From Oxalobacteraceae sp. CFBP 8761 (GTDB lineage Bacteria; Pseudomonadota; Gammaproteobacteria; Burkholderiales; Burkholderiaceae_D): a stretch of DNA of 64,000 nucleotides. A program made the translations under genes and the position numbers. The stretch lies in NCBI GenBank assembly GCA_014841595.1, contig JACYUE010000001.1, positions 1,104,996 to 1,168,995 on the forward strand, written 5' to 3'. How positions within the stretch are numbered: position 1 is the stretch's first letter; every line of letters starts with the position of its first letter. This document shows positions 24,884 through 35,300 of this stretch, one piece after another. The notes under the pieces are model-generated. The model did not search any database. It was given only the letters and a program-made list of their open reading frames with translations, and was not told the origin of the DNA.

Positions 24884-27163
24884 ATGACAACACAACAACT
24901 TGCCAATCCGTCGTCGCTGGCAGCAGCCGCCAATTTCTTGCCTGATCACTGGCAAAATGACGTCGCGAAACAGCTTGCACCAGGGGAAAACGTTTTAAGC
25001 AGCGTGGAGGTTGACCTCGATGCGAAATTACATTTCTCAAAAGGATTAGTTCTGGTCACGGACCGGCGCTTGCTGGCGCGCGCCCCGGGCGAGACAGCGT
25101 GGCGCGACTGGCCGTACCGCGAAGGACTGGCGCTGCGCCACCACGACCACGCTGGCGTCGGGCATCTCGAACTGACCGATGCGCACGGGCTGCTGGCCAG
25201 CTGGCGCTTCACGCTGGGCCAGAACCTGCACGCCGTGCGCGTGGCCGATCAGTTCCAGGACCAGATGGAAAGCGCGCTGACGGGCGTGGCCATCCAGCCG
25301 CCGGAGCAGCACACTTGTCCAAGTTGCAAGGCGCCTCTTGATGCCGACCAGGACGATTGCCCGATCTGCGAAAAAGTGCTGCACACGCCGCCGTCGACGT
25401 GGACGCTGTTCCGCCTGTGGCGCTTCGCCAAGCCGTATCAGGGGCAATTGTTCCTGGGCTTCCTGCTGATGCTGGGTTCAACCGGCGCGCACATGATTCC
25501 GCCGTACCTGACGATGCCGCTGATGGACAACGTGCTGATCCCGTACCAGAACGGGCAGCAGATCGACACGAGCCTCGTGTATATGTATATGGGCGGCTTG
25601 CTGGCCTCGGCCGTGTTGGCCTGGGCACTGGGCTGGGCCAAGACCTATGTGCTGGCGCTGGCGTCCGAGCGGATCGGCGCCGACCTGCGCTCCACCACCT
25701 ACGAACACCTGATGCGCCTGTCGCTCGAATTTTTCGGCGGCAAGCGCACGGGCGACCTGATGGCGCGTATCGGCAGCGGTTCCGACCGCATCTGCGTGTT
25801 CCTGTCGCTGCACCTGCTGGACTTCCTGTCCGATGTCCTGATGATCATCATGACCGGCGTGATCCTGTTCTCGATCAATCCGTGGCTGGCCCTCGTGACA
25901 CTGGCGCCGCTGCCATTCATCGCCTGGATGATCCACCTGGTGCGTGACAAACTGCGCACCGGCTTCGAAAAGATCGACCGCGTGTGGGGCGAGGTGACCA
26001 ATGTGCTGGCCGATACGATTCCGGGCATCCGCGTCGTGAAGGCATTTGCACAAGAGAAGCGCGAAGCGGCCCGTTTCCGCGAAGCCAACCGGCACAACCT
26101 GAACGTCAACGATAAGCTCAACCGCGTGTGGTCGCTGTTCTCGCCGAGCGTGTCGTTCCTGACCGAACTGGGCCTGCTCGTGATCTGGTGCTTCGGTATC
26201 TGGCAAGTCTCGCGCGGCGACATCACGGTCGGTACGCTGACCGCGTTCATCGCCTACAGCGGCCGCTTCTATGTGCGGCTCGATTCGATGAGCCGCATCG
26301 TGTCGGTCACGCAAAAGTCGGCCTCGGCCGCCAAGCGCATTTTCGACATTCTCGACCATGTCTCGAGCGTGCCGGATCCGGTCAACCCGGTGAAGGTGGC
26401 CAAGGTCGAAGGCAATATCGAGCTGCGCGAAGTCGGTTTCCGTTACGGCAACCGCGCCGTCAATCGCGGCATTTCGCTGAACATCAAGGCTGGCGAGATG
26501 GTGGGCCTGGTCGGCCACAGCGGGTCGGGCAAGAGCACGCTGGTCAACCTGATCTGCCGCTTCTACGATGTGTCCGAAGGCGCGATCCTGCTCGACGGCA
26601 AGGACATCCGCTCGTTTGCCGTCGCCGATTACCGCCGCAATATCGGCCTGGTGCTGCAGGAACCGTTCCTGTTCTTCGGCACCATTGCCGAGAACATCGC
26701 CTACGGCAAGCCGGATGCATCGCGCGAAGACATCATCGCGTCGGCCAGGGCCGCGCATGCGCACGAATTCATCCTGCGCCTGCCGCAAGGCTACGATTCG
26801 ATGGTTGGTGAGCGCGGGCAGGGCCTGTCGGGTGGCGAGCGCCAGCGCATTTCGATTGCGCGCGCACTGCTGATCGATCCGCCGATCCTGATCATGGACG
26901 AGGCAACCTCGTCGGTGGACTCGGAAACCGAGAAAGAAATCCAGAAAGCACTCGACAATCTGGTACAAGGCCGCACGACCATTGCCATTGCTCACCGCCT
27001 GTCGACGCTGCACCGCGCCGATCGCCTGGTCGTGCTCGACCGTGGCGTGGTGGTGGAAGAGGGCAGCCACGATGACCTGATGGCGCGCGAAGGCGCGTAT
27101 CACCGCCTGTACGAAGCGCAAGCGCGCAACGTGGACCAGGATCTGGACGACAAGGACGCATGA
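24884..27163 (+). CDS. ABC transporter with N-terminal zinc ribbon, cyanophycin-associated
   Basis: A 759-aa half-transporter. The first 140 residues form a domain I cannot name, followed by a zinc ribbon with Cys145-x-x-Cys148 and Cys159-x-x-Cys162 (CPSC, CPIC). Then come an exporter-type six-helix membrane domain (about 175-470) and a nucleotide-binding domain with Walker A GHSGSGKST (Lys550), signature LSGGE and DEAT. The following DUF1854 gene overlaps it by 4 bp. To my knowledge this pair is found beside cphA genes in Burkholderiales and carries the name cyanophycin metabolism-associated. What is moved is unknown; peptides, Arg or Asp derivatives are guesses. Confidence 0.88.
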   Translation: MTTQQLANPSSLAAAANFLPDHWQNDVAKQLAPGENVLSSVEVDLDAKLHFSKGLVLVTDRRLLARAPGETAWRDWPYREGLALRHHDHAGVGHLELTDAHGLLASWRFTLGQNLHAVRVADQFQDQMESALTGVAIQPPEQHTCPSCKAPLDADQDDCPICEKVLHTPPSTWTLFRLWRFAKPYQGQLFLGFLLMLGSTGAHMIPPYLTMPLMDNVLIPYQNGQQIDTSLVYMYMGGLLASAVLAWALGWAKTYVLALASERIGADLRSTTYEHLMRLSLEFFGGKRTGDLMARIGSGSDRICVFLSLHLLDFLSDVLMIIMTGVILFSINPWLALVTLAPLPFIAWMIHLVRDKLRTGFEKIDRVWGEVTNVLADTIPGIRVVKAFAQEKREAARFREANRHNLNVNDKLNRVWSLFSPSVSFLTELGLLVIWCFGIWQVSRGDITVGTLTAFIAYSGRFYVRLDSMSRIVSVTQKSASAAKRIFDILDHVSSVPDPVNPVKVAKVEGNIELREVGFRYGNRAVNRGISLNIKAGEMVGLVGHSGSGKSTLVNLICRFYDVSEGAILLDGKDIRSFAVADYRRNIGLVLQEPFLFFGTIAENIAYGKPDASREDIIASARAAHAHEFILRLPQGYDSMVGERGQGLSGGERQRISIARALLIDPPILIMDEATSSVDSETEKEIQKALDNLVQGRTTIAIAHRLSTLHRADRLVVLDRGVVVEEGSHDDLMAREGAYHRLYEAQARNVDQDLDDKDA

Positions 27164-27642
27164 TGAGTACTGTTTCGACAACCCCGTTCCAGCTGCGCCG
27201 CGACAGCTTCGGCAAGCTGGTGATCACCCTCGAGACCGGTGAAGAGTACGTGGGCGTCACGCCCGTGCGCGCCTTTCCGATCCAGGCGCCGACCAAGGGC
27301 ATTTCGCTCGTGCGCGATGGCGGCAAAGAGGTCGCCTGGATCGATGACCTGGCCACGATGCCCGAGGATATCCGTACACTCGTCAGCGATGAAATCGGCG
27401 GGCGCGAGTTCATCCCCGAGATCATCAATATCAAGGATGTGTCGAGCTTTGCCACGCCGTGCACCTGGTACGTGACGACCGACCGGGGCGACACCGAGTT
27501 CGTGCTCAAGCTCGACGAGGATATTCGCCGCATCGGCGAGGCGTCGCTGCTGGTGGCGGACAGCCACGGCATCAACTTTTTGGTGCGCGACATGTTCAAG
27601 ATTGACAAGCACAGCCGCAAGATCCTCGACCGTTTCCTGTAA
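27160..27642 (+). CDS. DUF1854 protein, cyanophycin-associated
   Basis: A 160-aa soluble protein of the DUF1854 family (ETGEEYVGVTPVRAFPIQAPTKGISLVRDGGKEVAWIDDL...). It has no signal peptide, membrane segment or enzyme motif. It overlaps the transporter stop by 4 bp (ATGA; a second ATG at 27163 follows), so production is probably coupled to the ABC protein, and it may be a cytoplasmic subunit or regulator of it. I know of no assigned function. Confidence 0.85.
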   Translation: MMSTVSTTPFQLRRDSFGKLVITLETGEEYVGVTPVRAFPIQAPTKGISLVRDGGKEVAWIDDLATMPEDIRTLVSDEIGGREFIPEIINIKDVSSFATPCTWYVTTDRGDTEFVLKLDEDIRRIGEASLLVADSHGINFLVRDMFKIDKHSRKILDRFL

Positions 27643-27777
27643 CGGGCTGGGCGTCCCCGCTTTGACCCGTCAGCGGCGGCATGTGCTTCCATCCGTTCGT
27701 CGGCCCACATACCGCCGCTCTAGATGACGTTACAGTTGTCTCATCGGCCACACGGCCTTCGCTTACAGGAGACGACC

Positions 27778-28314
27778 ATGGATTCCATCAACCGCAACCA
27801 GCCCGAAGAAAACCGCCGCGATCTGGCAGGCGCTGAAGCCATCGAACGCATCAAGGACATCATCGACGATGCCGAGACCGGCTTCTTCATCACCGGCGGC
27901 GGTACGGGCGACAGCCGCGGCGTGCGCCCGATGAGCGTGCGCGAGACCGACGACAACGGCGCCATCTGGTACCTGGGCGCAATCGACAGCCACACGAATC
28001 AGGAACTGCAGGCCAACCCGACCGTCAAACTGTTCTTCCAGGCAGGCGAAAACGCCGGCTTCCTCGAACTCGACGGCCACGCCGAAGTCTCGCAGGACAA
28101 GGCCCGCATCAAGCAACTGTGGGAGCCGCTGCTGAAAACCTGGTTCACCGAAGGCGAGGATGACCCGCGCATCATCGTGATCAAGGTGACCCCGAAGTCC
28201 GGTTATTATTGGGACAACAAGCACGGCGGCATCGTCGCCGGTGCAAAGATGGCGATCGGCGCCGTGATCGGCAAGACGCTGGATGACTCCATTGAAGGCA
28301 CGCTGACCTTCTAA
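27778..28314 (+). CDS. General stress protein, pyridoxamine-phosphate-oxidase-like fold
   Basis: A 178-aa split-barrel flavin-binding protein of the general stress FMN-binding group (GTGDSRGVRPMSVRETDDNGAIWYLGAIDSHTNQELQANPTVKLFF... and GYYWDNKHGG). Members bind FMN or FAD, but few have a known reaction. The start at 27778 is supported by AGGAGA 5 bp upstream. The glycosyltransferase gene begins 18 bp after the stop. Confidence 0.9.
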   Translation: MDSINRNQPEENRRDLAGAEAIERIKDIIDDAETGFFITGGGTGDSRGVRPMSVRETDDNGAIWYLGAIDSHTNQELQANPTVKLFFQAGENAGFLELDGHAEVSQDKARIKQLWEPLLKTWFTEGEDDPRIIVIKVTPKSGYYWDNKHGGIVAGAKMAIGAVIGKTLDDSIEGTLTF

Positions 28315-28332
28315 ACCAGGAAGGGCGGGCCC

Positions 28333-29574
28333 ATGCATGTAATTCTGGTGACGATGGGCTCGGCCGGGGACCTGTTCCCGTTCCTGTGGATCGGGCGCGC
28401 CTTGCGCGAGCGCGGGCACCGGGTCGATTTTCTCGGGCCCGACCTGCATGCACTGTATGTCGATGCGGCTGGCCTCACCTTTCATGGGTTGCCCGCCGAC
28501 CCGGCCGTGCTCGACCATCCCGACCTGTGGCATCCCACCCGCGGCCTGGCCGTCGTGTGGGACGCAACACGACCGGCGATGGCGCAACTGCCGGCCATGG
28601 TAGCGGCGCTCGACAGCGGCAAGGACACCTTGCTGCTCGTGCACCCGCTGGCATTACCCGAAGCGGACCTGTGCCGTCACAACCGGCCTGGCCTGCGGAT
28701 CGCGGCGACCTGGCTGGCGCCATCAAACCTTCCTACTGTACACGATCCGCTGCTGCTGGGGCCCTGGCCCGTGCCGACCTGGGTGCCGCATGGCGTGCGC
28801 CGCTGGCTGTGGCGCACGCTCGCCGCACGCTTCATCGATCCGGTCGCGTTGCCCGGCCTGAACGCGGCGCGCGAACAGCGGGGATTACCCCGTGTGCGCA
28901 GCCTGATCGACTACATCCAGACCATTCCCGACCTGTCGCTGGCGCTGTTTCCCGACTGGTTTGCCGCGCCCGTGCCGGACTGGCCGCAGCCGCTCTATCA
29001 GGCCGGTTTTCCTCTCTACGATCCCGATCCGGATGCTGCACCGAGCGCCACACTGCGGACATTTCTCGCCGCCGGCGCGCCGCCAGTGGTGTTCACGCCA
29101 GGCACGGGCAACCGGCAGGCGGGGCGCTATTTTGAGGCGGCGGCGCAAGCCGTCGCGCAGTTGGGCCTGCGGGCGATTTTCCTGACACCGCACCGCGAGC
29201 AGCTGCCCGGCTCGCTGCCGCCGTCCATCTGCTGGCAAGACTACGTGCCGCTCAAGGCCTTGCTGCCCCATGTTGCGGCGCTGGTTCACCACGGCGGCAT
29301 CGGCACGACTGCCGAAGCGCTGCGCGCCGGTACGCCGCAACTGGTGGTGCCGCTCGCGCACGATCAGTTCGATAATGCGGCAAGGGTGATGGCGCTGGGG
29401 GCGGGCGCCAGCCTGCACGCCAGGCGCGTCACACCGGCCAGGATGGCGACCGCGCTGCAGCAGGTTGTCACGGGCCCGGTAGCGTCGCAGGCAGCGGCGG
29501 TGGCTGCCCGATTCGACACGCCCGACAAGCTCGATGCGCTGTGTGGCCAACTGGAAGACCTGGCGCACGCTTGA
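28333..29574 (+). CDS. Family-1 (GT-B) glycosyltransferase
   Basis: A 413-aa GT-B enzyme with the N-terminal acceptor domain starting HVILVTMGSAGDLFPFLWIGRAL. In the C-terminal donor domain the motif HHGGIGTTAEALRAGTPQLVVPLAHDQFDNA (from residue 319) binds the nucleotide-sugar diphosphate. It resembles the rhamnosyltransferase/UGT group that glycosylates lipids, sterols or small molecules. The acceptor cannot be read from the sequence, and no biosynthetic cluster surrounds it. Confidence 0.88.
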   Translation: MHVILVTMGSAGDLFPFLWIGRALRERGHRVDFLGPDLHALYVDAAGLTFHGLPADPAVLDHPDLWHPTRGLAVVWDATRPAMAQLPAMVAALDSGKDTLLLVHPLALPEADLCRHNRPGLRIAATWLAPSNLPTVHDPLLLGPWPVPTWVPHGVRRWLWRTLAARFIDPVALPGLNAAREQRGLPRVRSLIDYIQTIPDLSLALFPDWFAAPVPDWPQPLYQAGFPLYDPDPDAAPSATLRTFLAAGAPPVVFTPGTGNRQAGRYFEAAAQAVAQLGLRAIFLTPHREQLPGSLPPSICWQDYVPLKALLPHVAALVHHGGIGTTAEALRAGTPQLVVPLAHDQFDNAARVMALGAGASLHARRVTPARMATALQQVVTGPVASQAAAVAARFDTPDKLDALCGQLEDLAHA

Positions 29575-29623
29575 GCCGATTGTTGGTAAGCGCACCGACA
29601 CCGTTGCCGTAAAGGCGTCCAAT

Positions 29624-29642
29624 GGCATATCTAGAATATGCC
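29624..29642. promoter_or_regulatory. Inverted repeat next to the uvrA2 ribosome site
   Basis: GGCATAT-N5-ATATGCC (29624-29642) ends one base before the GGAGGG ribosome site of the uvrA-like gene and contains a TAGAAT -10-like box (29632-29637). It could be an operator or a translation-blocking hairpin. Confidence 0.5.
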
Positions 29643-29651
29643 GGAGGGCAG

Positions 29652-32195
29652 ATGCCCAGCAAGAAAACTACGCTCCAAAACGCTGCCGAAGACGGCTTCG
29701 TCCATGTCCGCGGCGCCCGCGAACACAATCTGAAAAACGTCAGCCTCGACATCCCGCGCGGACAACTCGTCGTATTTACCGGCGTCTCGGGTTCGGGCAA
29801 GTCGTCGCTCGCCTTCGGCACGCTGTACGCCGAGGCCCAGCGCCGCTACCTCGAATCGGTCTCGCCCTATGCGCGCCGCCTGTTCCACCAGATGCCGGTG
29901 CCCGAGGTCGACACGATCGAAGGCTTGCCGCCGGCCGTCGCCCTGCAGCAGCAGCGCGGCACGCCGACCGCCCGCTCGTCGGTCGGCAGCGTCAGCACGT
30001 TATCGAATTCGCTGCGCATGCTGTATTCGCGCGCCGGCGATTATCCGGCCGGGCAGGAGCTGCTGTACGCCGAATCGTTTTCGCCCAACACGCCGCAGGG
30101 CGCCTGCCCGCGCTGTTCGGGCATGGGGCGCGTGTTCGAGGTGACCGAGCAATCGATGGTCCCGGACGACAGCCTGACGATCCGCGAACGGGCGATTGCC
30201 GCCTGGCCGCCGGCCTGGCACGGCCAGAACCTGCGCGACATTCTGGTGACGCTGGGCTACGACGTCGACACCCCGTGGCGCGACCTGCCGAAGAAAGACC
30301 GCGACTGGATTCTGTATACCGATGAAAGCCCGAGCGTGCCCGTGTACGGCGGCCTGACGCCTGCAGAAACCCGCGCCGCACTCAAGCGCAAGGACACGCC
30401 CAGCTACCAGGGCACGTTCACCGGCGTGCGCCGTTATGTAATGCAGACCTTTGCCAATACCGAAAGCGCGTCGATGAAAAAGCGCGTGGCGCGCTACATG
30501 GTCAGCACCGCGTGTCCGGAATGCGAAGGCAAGCGCCTGCGGCGCGAGTCACTGTCGGTGACATTCGCCGGCCTGAATATCGCCGAACTCTCGCGCCTGC
30601 CGCTGGCGCGCCTGGCTGAACTGCTGGCGCCGTACACGCACGCGACGAGCAAGGTCGAGAAAGGTTTGCACGCCGAGCAGCTGATCGTGCGCCGGCGCAT
30701 TGCCGACGACCTGTCGGCGCGCATCGAAGTGCTGCTGGCGTTGGGTCTGGGCTACCTGGCGCTCGATCGCAGCACGCCAAGCCTGTCGCCGGGCGAACTG
30801 CAGCGTCTGCGCCTGGCCACCCAAGTGCGCTCCAGCCTGTTCGGCGTCGTCTATGTGCTCGATGAACCGTCGGCAGGCCTGCATCCGGCCGATGCCGAAG
30901 CGCTGCTCGACGCACTGGCGCAACTCAAAGCCGCGGGCAATTCGCTGTTCGTCGTTGAACACGCGCTGGACGTGATCCGCCAGGCCGACTGGATCGTCGA
31001 CGTCGGGCCGCTGGCCGGCGAGCGCGGTGGCCAGGTGCTCTACAGCGGTGTGCCGGACGGCTTGCGCGATGTGGAAGCATCGCAAACGCGGCGCTACCTG
31101 TTCGGCGAAGCAGCTTTGGCACCGCGCACACCGCGCGAACCGACCGGCTGGCTCAAGCTCGAGGGCGTACGCCGCAACAATCTGCAGGATCTCGCCGTCG
31201 CGTTCCCGCTGGGCGTGCTCACGAGCGTCACGGGCGTGTCGGGTTCCGGTAAATCGAGCCTGGTCAGCCAGGTGCTGGTCGAACTGGTCGGCGCGGCGCT
31301 GGGGCAGGGCAGTGCGGTGGCCGAAGAGCAGTCCGACGAACCGGACCTTGAACGCGACGAAGCCTTGCCGCTCGAGGGCCGCATCGTGGCCGGCATGGAG
31401 GGCGTGCGACGCCTGGTGCGGGTCGACCAGAAGCCGATCGGGCGCACGCCGCGCTCGAACCTGGCCACCTACACGGGCCTGTTCGACCAGGTGCGCAAGC
31501 TGTTTGCGGCCACGCCGGATGCGAAGAAACGGCGTTTCGATGCCGGCCGCTTCTCGTTCAACGTCGCCAAGGGCCGCTGCGAGCACTGCGCGGGCGAAGG
31601 CTTCGTGATGGTCGAGCTGCTGTTCCTGCCAAGCGTGTACGCGCCATGCCCGACCTGCGACGGCGCGCGCTACAACGCGCAGACGCTCGAAGTGACCTAC
31701 CGCGGCAAGAACATCGCCGAAGTCCTGGGCATGACGGTGGGCGAGGCGATCACGTTCTTCAAGGATGAAGCGCTGGTTGAGCGCTCGCTGGAAGTGCTGA
31801 ACGAGGTGGGGCTGGATTACCTGCGCCTGGGCCAGCCGGCCACCGAGCTGTCGGGCGGCGAGGCGCAGCGCATCAAGCTGGCGTCCGAACTGCAGCGCGC
31901 CACACGCGGCAATGCGCTGTACGTGCTGGACGAGCCGACCACCGGCCTGCACCCGGTCGATGCCGACCGCCTGATGGTGCAGCTGAACCGTCTGGTCGAT
32001 GCCGGCAACACGGTGATCGTGGTCGAACACACGATGCGCGTGGTGGCTGGCAGCGACTGGGTGATCGATGTCGGCCCCGGTGCGGGTGATCTGGGCGGCA
32101 ACATCGTGGTCGCCGGACCGCCGCACGATGTCGCGCGCAACAAGAAAAGCCGCACTGCGCAGTACCTGAAGCCGCATCTGGGCGAGGCCAGGTAG
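29652..32195 (+). CDS. Class II UvrA (UvrA2), lacking the UvrB-binding domain
   Basis: An 847-aa UvrA-family ATPase with two ABC modules (Walker A GVSGSGKSS twice) and four zinc CxxC pairs (CPRC, CPEC, CEHC, CPTC). Directly after LSNSLRMLYSRAGDYP the chain continues with ELLYAESFSPNTPQGACPRC, so the roughly 115-residue UvrB-binding domain found in UvrA1 is absent. UvrA2 proteins are linked to tolerance of DNA-damaging drugs rather than to UvrABC excision itself. I start at 29652, 3 bp after GGAGGG; an in-frame ATG at 29622 lies before the palindrome. A strong hairpin follows. Confidence 0.92.
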   Translation: MPSKKTTLQNAAEDGFVHVRGAREHNLKNVSLDIPRGQLVVFTGVSGSGKSSLAFGTLYAEAQRRYLESVSPYARRLFHQMPVPEVDTIEGLPPAVALQQQRGTPTARSSVGSVSTLSNSLRMLYSRAGDYPAGQELLYAESFSPNTPQGACPRCSGMGRVFEVTEQSMVPDDSLTIRERAIAAWPPAWHGQNLRDILVTLGYDVDTPWRDLPKKDRDWILYTDESPSVPVYGGLTPAETRAALKRKDTPSYQGTFTGVRRYVMQTFANTESASMKKRVARYMVSTACPECEGKRLRRESLSVTFAGLNIAELSRLPLARLAELLAPYTHATSKVEKGLHAEQLIVRRRIADDLSARIEVLLALGLGYLALDRSTPSLSPGELQRLRLATQVRSSLFGVVYVLDEPSAGLHPADAEALLDALAQLKAAGNSLFVVEHALDVIRQADWIVDVGPLAGERGGQVLYSGVPDGLRDVEASQTRRYLFGEAALAPRTPREPTGWLKLEGVRRNNLQDLAVAFPLGVLTSVTGVSGSGKSSLVSQVLVELVGAALGQGSAVAEEQSDEPDLERDEALPLEGRIVAGMEGVRRLVRVDQKPIGRTPRSNLATYTGLFDQVRKLFAATPDAKKRRFDAGRFSFNVAKGRCEHCAGEGFVMVELLFLPSVYAPCPTCDGARYNAQTLEVTYRGKNIAEVLGMTVGEAITFFKDEALVERSLEVLNEVGLDYLRLGQPATELSGGEAQRIKLASELQRATRGNALYVLDEPTTGLHPVDADRLMVQLNRLVDAGNTVIVVEHTMRVVAGSDWVIDVGPGAGDLGGNIVVAGPPHDVARNKKSRTAQYLKPHLGEAR

Positions 32196-32247
32196 CACGC
32201 GAAGCGGTGCGCCCAACGCGTATCCATTTTGCTAAGATTACGGGTGT

Positions 32248-32281
32248 TGTGCACGGTCGCGCTTTGGCACGACCGTGCACA
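32248..32281. terminator. 12-bp stem hairpin after uvrA2
   Basis: TGTGCACGGTCG (32248-32259) and CGACCGTGCACA (32270-32281) form a perfect 12-bp stem with a 10-nt loop, followed by TTTCG. It lies 52 bp after the uvrA2 stop and 68 bp before the hybrid kinase start, so it is either a terminator with a short T-run or an operator for the kinase operon. Confidence 0.6.
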
Positions 32282-32349
32282 TTTCGTGTGGGCGCAATGT
32301 CACGTTTGCGTTACACTTGGGATATTTTTTTTCTAACAGAACAACAGGC

Positions 32350-35300
32350 ATGCCCGGTCCAAACATCGACAACAGCGCGTTTCGCCGCATTCTTTCCCGC
32401 AATGTCGCGCTGCCATTAGGCATGAGCATTGTCAGTGCGGTCGTTTTCGTTGGCATCATTGCGTACCTGATCAATAACCTGACCTGGGTCGAGCACTCCC
32501 AGAAGGTGATCGGCAATGCACATGAGATCCGCAAGCTGTCGGCCGAAATGGAAGCCGGCATGCGCGGCTATCTGCTGGCGGGCGACGAAGAGTTCCTGAC
32601 GCCGTACCTGCTGTCGGCGCAGCGGATGGGCAGCAGCCTCGACACGCTGGAAGATCTGGTCAAGGACAATGGCGCGCAGGCCGAGCGCATCAAGCGCATT
32701 TCGCAGGTCCAGAAACAGTGGGAAACATTTGCCGATGAGATGATCGCGCGGCGCCGCGCCAACGATCTGACCTATATCGATGCGGTCAGGAGCGGGCGCG
32801 GCCGGTTGCTCACCGACGAGATGCGCCGCAACTTCGACCTCGTGCTGGCGGCCGAAGCCCGGCTGCTGCAAGAGCGCAGCGACAACGCGCGCAGCACGAC
32901 CTTCTGGTCGGTGGCGCTGTTCCTGCTGCTCTCCGCGCTGGTGGGTGGCGGCCTGGCCATCTTCGGCCGGCGCCAGCTGATGACGCTGTCCAATACCTAT
33001 AACGAAGTGCTGGGCCACGAAGCCGAGCACAATGAAAAACTGCGCCACCAGGAGTGGCTCCGTACCGGCCAGAACGAACTGACCGTGCGCAGCGCCGGCA
33101 TCCACCACCTCGAGCCACTGGCCGAAGCGGTGCTGCCGTACGTCGTCAAGTATCTCGACGGCGTCGTGGGTGCGATGTACGTGCGCAGCGAAGACGGCGT
33201 GCTGCGCCGCATCGGCGCGTATGGCTTCAACCACACCCCGTCCGAACGCGCCGAATTCATCCAGCCTGGCGCCTCGCTGGCCAGCCAGGCGGCGCAGGAA
33301 AACCGCCTCATGGTGCTGGACGAACTGCCGCCCGGCTACATGAAGGTCGGCTCGAGCCTGGGCGAGACCCCCCCGCGCGCGCTGATCATCGCGCCGTTCT
33401 ACAACCATGGCAAGGTCAAGGGCGTGTTCGAGATCGCCTTCCTGCGTCCGGTGGAACTGCGCGACCGCGAATTCCTCGGCTTCATCGCGCAGGCGGTGGG
33501 CGCGGCCATGGCGGCCGTGCTGTATCGCCAGCGCCTGCAGGATTCGCTCGAAGAAAGCCAGACGCTCAACGAAGAACTGCAAGTCCAGCAGGAAGAGCTG
33601 CGCACCGCCAACGAAGAGCTCGAAGAGCAGTCGCGCGCACTGGAAGAATCGCAGTCGGCGCTGGAAAACCAGCAGGCCGAGCTGCGCACCACCAACGACC
33701 AGCTGGCCGAGCAGGCCCTGAACCTGGACATGAAGAATTCGGCGCTGCAGTCGGCGCAGGAGCAGTTGCAGCAGCGCGCCGTGGAACTGGAAAGCGCCAG
33801 CCGCTACAAGTCCGAGTTCCTGGCTAATATGTCGCACGAGCTGCGCACGCCGCTGAACAGCTCGCTGATTCTGGCCAAGCTGCTGTCCGACAATACGCCG
33901 GGCAACCTGAGCGACGAGCAGGTGCGCTTCGCGCAAACCATCTATTCGGCCGGCAACGACCTGCTGCACCTGATCAACGACATTCTGGATATCTCGAAGG
34001 TCGAAGCGGGCAAGCTCGAACTGGTGCCCGAAGACGTGCCGGTGCGGCGCGTCGTCGAAGGCCTGGCGCGCACCTTCGAGCCGCTCGCGCGCCAGAAGTC
34101 GCTCGAGTTCCGCATCGACGTGGCGCCCGACGTGCCGGCAGCGATCAACACCGACCGCCAGCGCATGGAGCAGATCCTCAAGAACCTGCTGTCGAACGCC
34201 GTCAAGTTCACCGACGCGGGCGCTGTCACGTTGTCGGTGCTCACGACGTCCGATGGCGCCGTCGCGTTCCGCGTGCAGGACAGCGGGATCGGCATCGCAC
34301 CCGACCAGCAGGACAAGATTTTCGACGCCTTCCACCAGGCCGACGGCACCACCAGCCGCCGCTTTGGCGGCACGGGCCTGGGCCTGTCGATTTCGCGTGA
34401 CCTCACGCGTCTGCTGGGCGGCGGCATTTCCGTCTCGAGTGCGCCGAACGAGGGTAGTGTGTTTACGCTGACGTTGCCGCAGCGCCTGCCGGATTCCCAG
34501 CTCTCGTCTGCCTCGTCCATGTCGGCCCCCGTGGTGACCAGTGCACAGCCGTACCATGCGCCAGCCCCGGTGGTCCGCGCCGCCGTGCCCGCACCTGCAC
34601 CTGCACCGGCGCCCGCGCCCGCACCGGTCGTGACCGACCACTACGAAAGCTTCCCGGATGACCGCGATCGCCCGGCCGATGGCCGCCGCAGCGTGCTGGT
34701 GGTCGAGGACGAAATGGCGTTCGCGCGCATCCTGTACGACCTGGCGCGCGAGCTCGATTACCGCTGCCTGGTGGCGATGAGCGCCGAAGAAGGCCTGGCG
34801 CTGGCCATCAGCCAGCGGCCCGACGCCGTGCTGCTCGACGTACGCCTGCCCGACCGCTCGGGCCTGACCGTGCTGCAGCAACTGAAGGACAATCCGGCCA
34901 CGCGCCACATCCCGGTGCACATCATTTCCAGCATCGAGAACGGCGGCGAGGCACTGCACCTGGGCGCGATCGGCTATGCGCTCAAGCCTGCGAGCCGCGA
35001 AGAACTCGAAGAAGTGTTCCGCAAGCTGCAAGAGAAGTCGGCGCAGAAGATCAAGCGCGTGCTGCTGGTCGAGGACGACGAACGCCAGCGCGAGAGCGTC
35101 GTGGCGCTGATCGCCGACGACGACGTGCAGATCTCGGCGGTGGGCACGGCCAACGAAGCGCTCAATCTGCTGCGCGCCGAGATCTTCGACTGCATGGTCA
35201 TCGACCTGAAGCTGCCCGACATGCAGGGTGGCGAGCTGCTCGAGCGCATGTCGCACGAAGAGCTATGTTCGTTCCCGCCCGTGATTGTCTACACGGGCCG

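Noticed and set aside
29622..29651. Longer N-terminus for the UvrA2 protein
   Set aside because: The extra ten codons overlap the palindrome and the GGAGGG site that serves ATG 29652.
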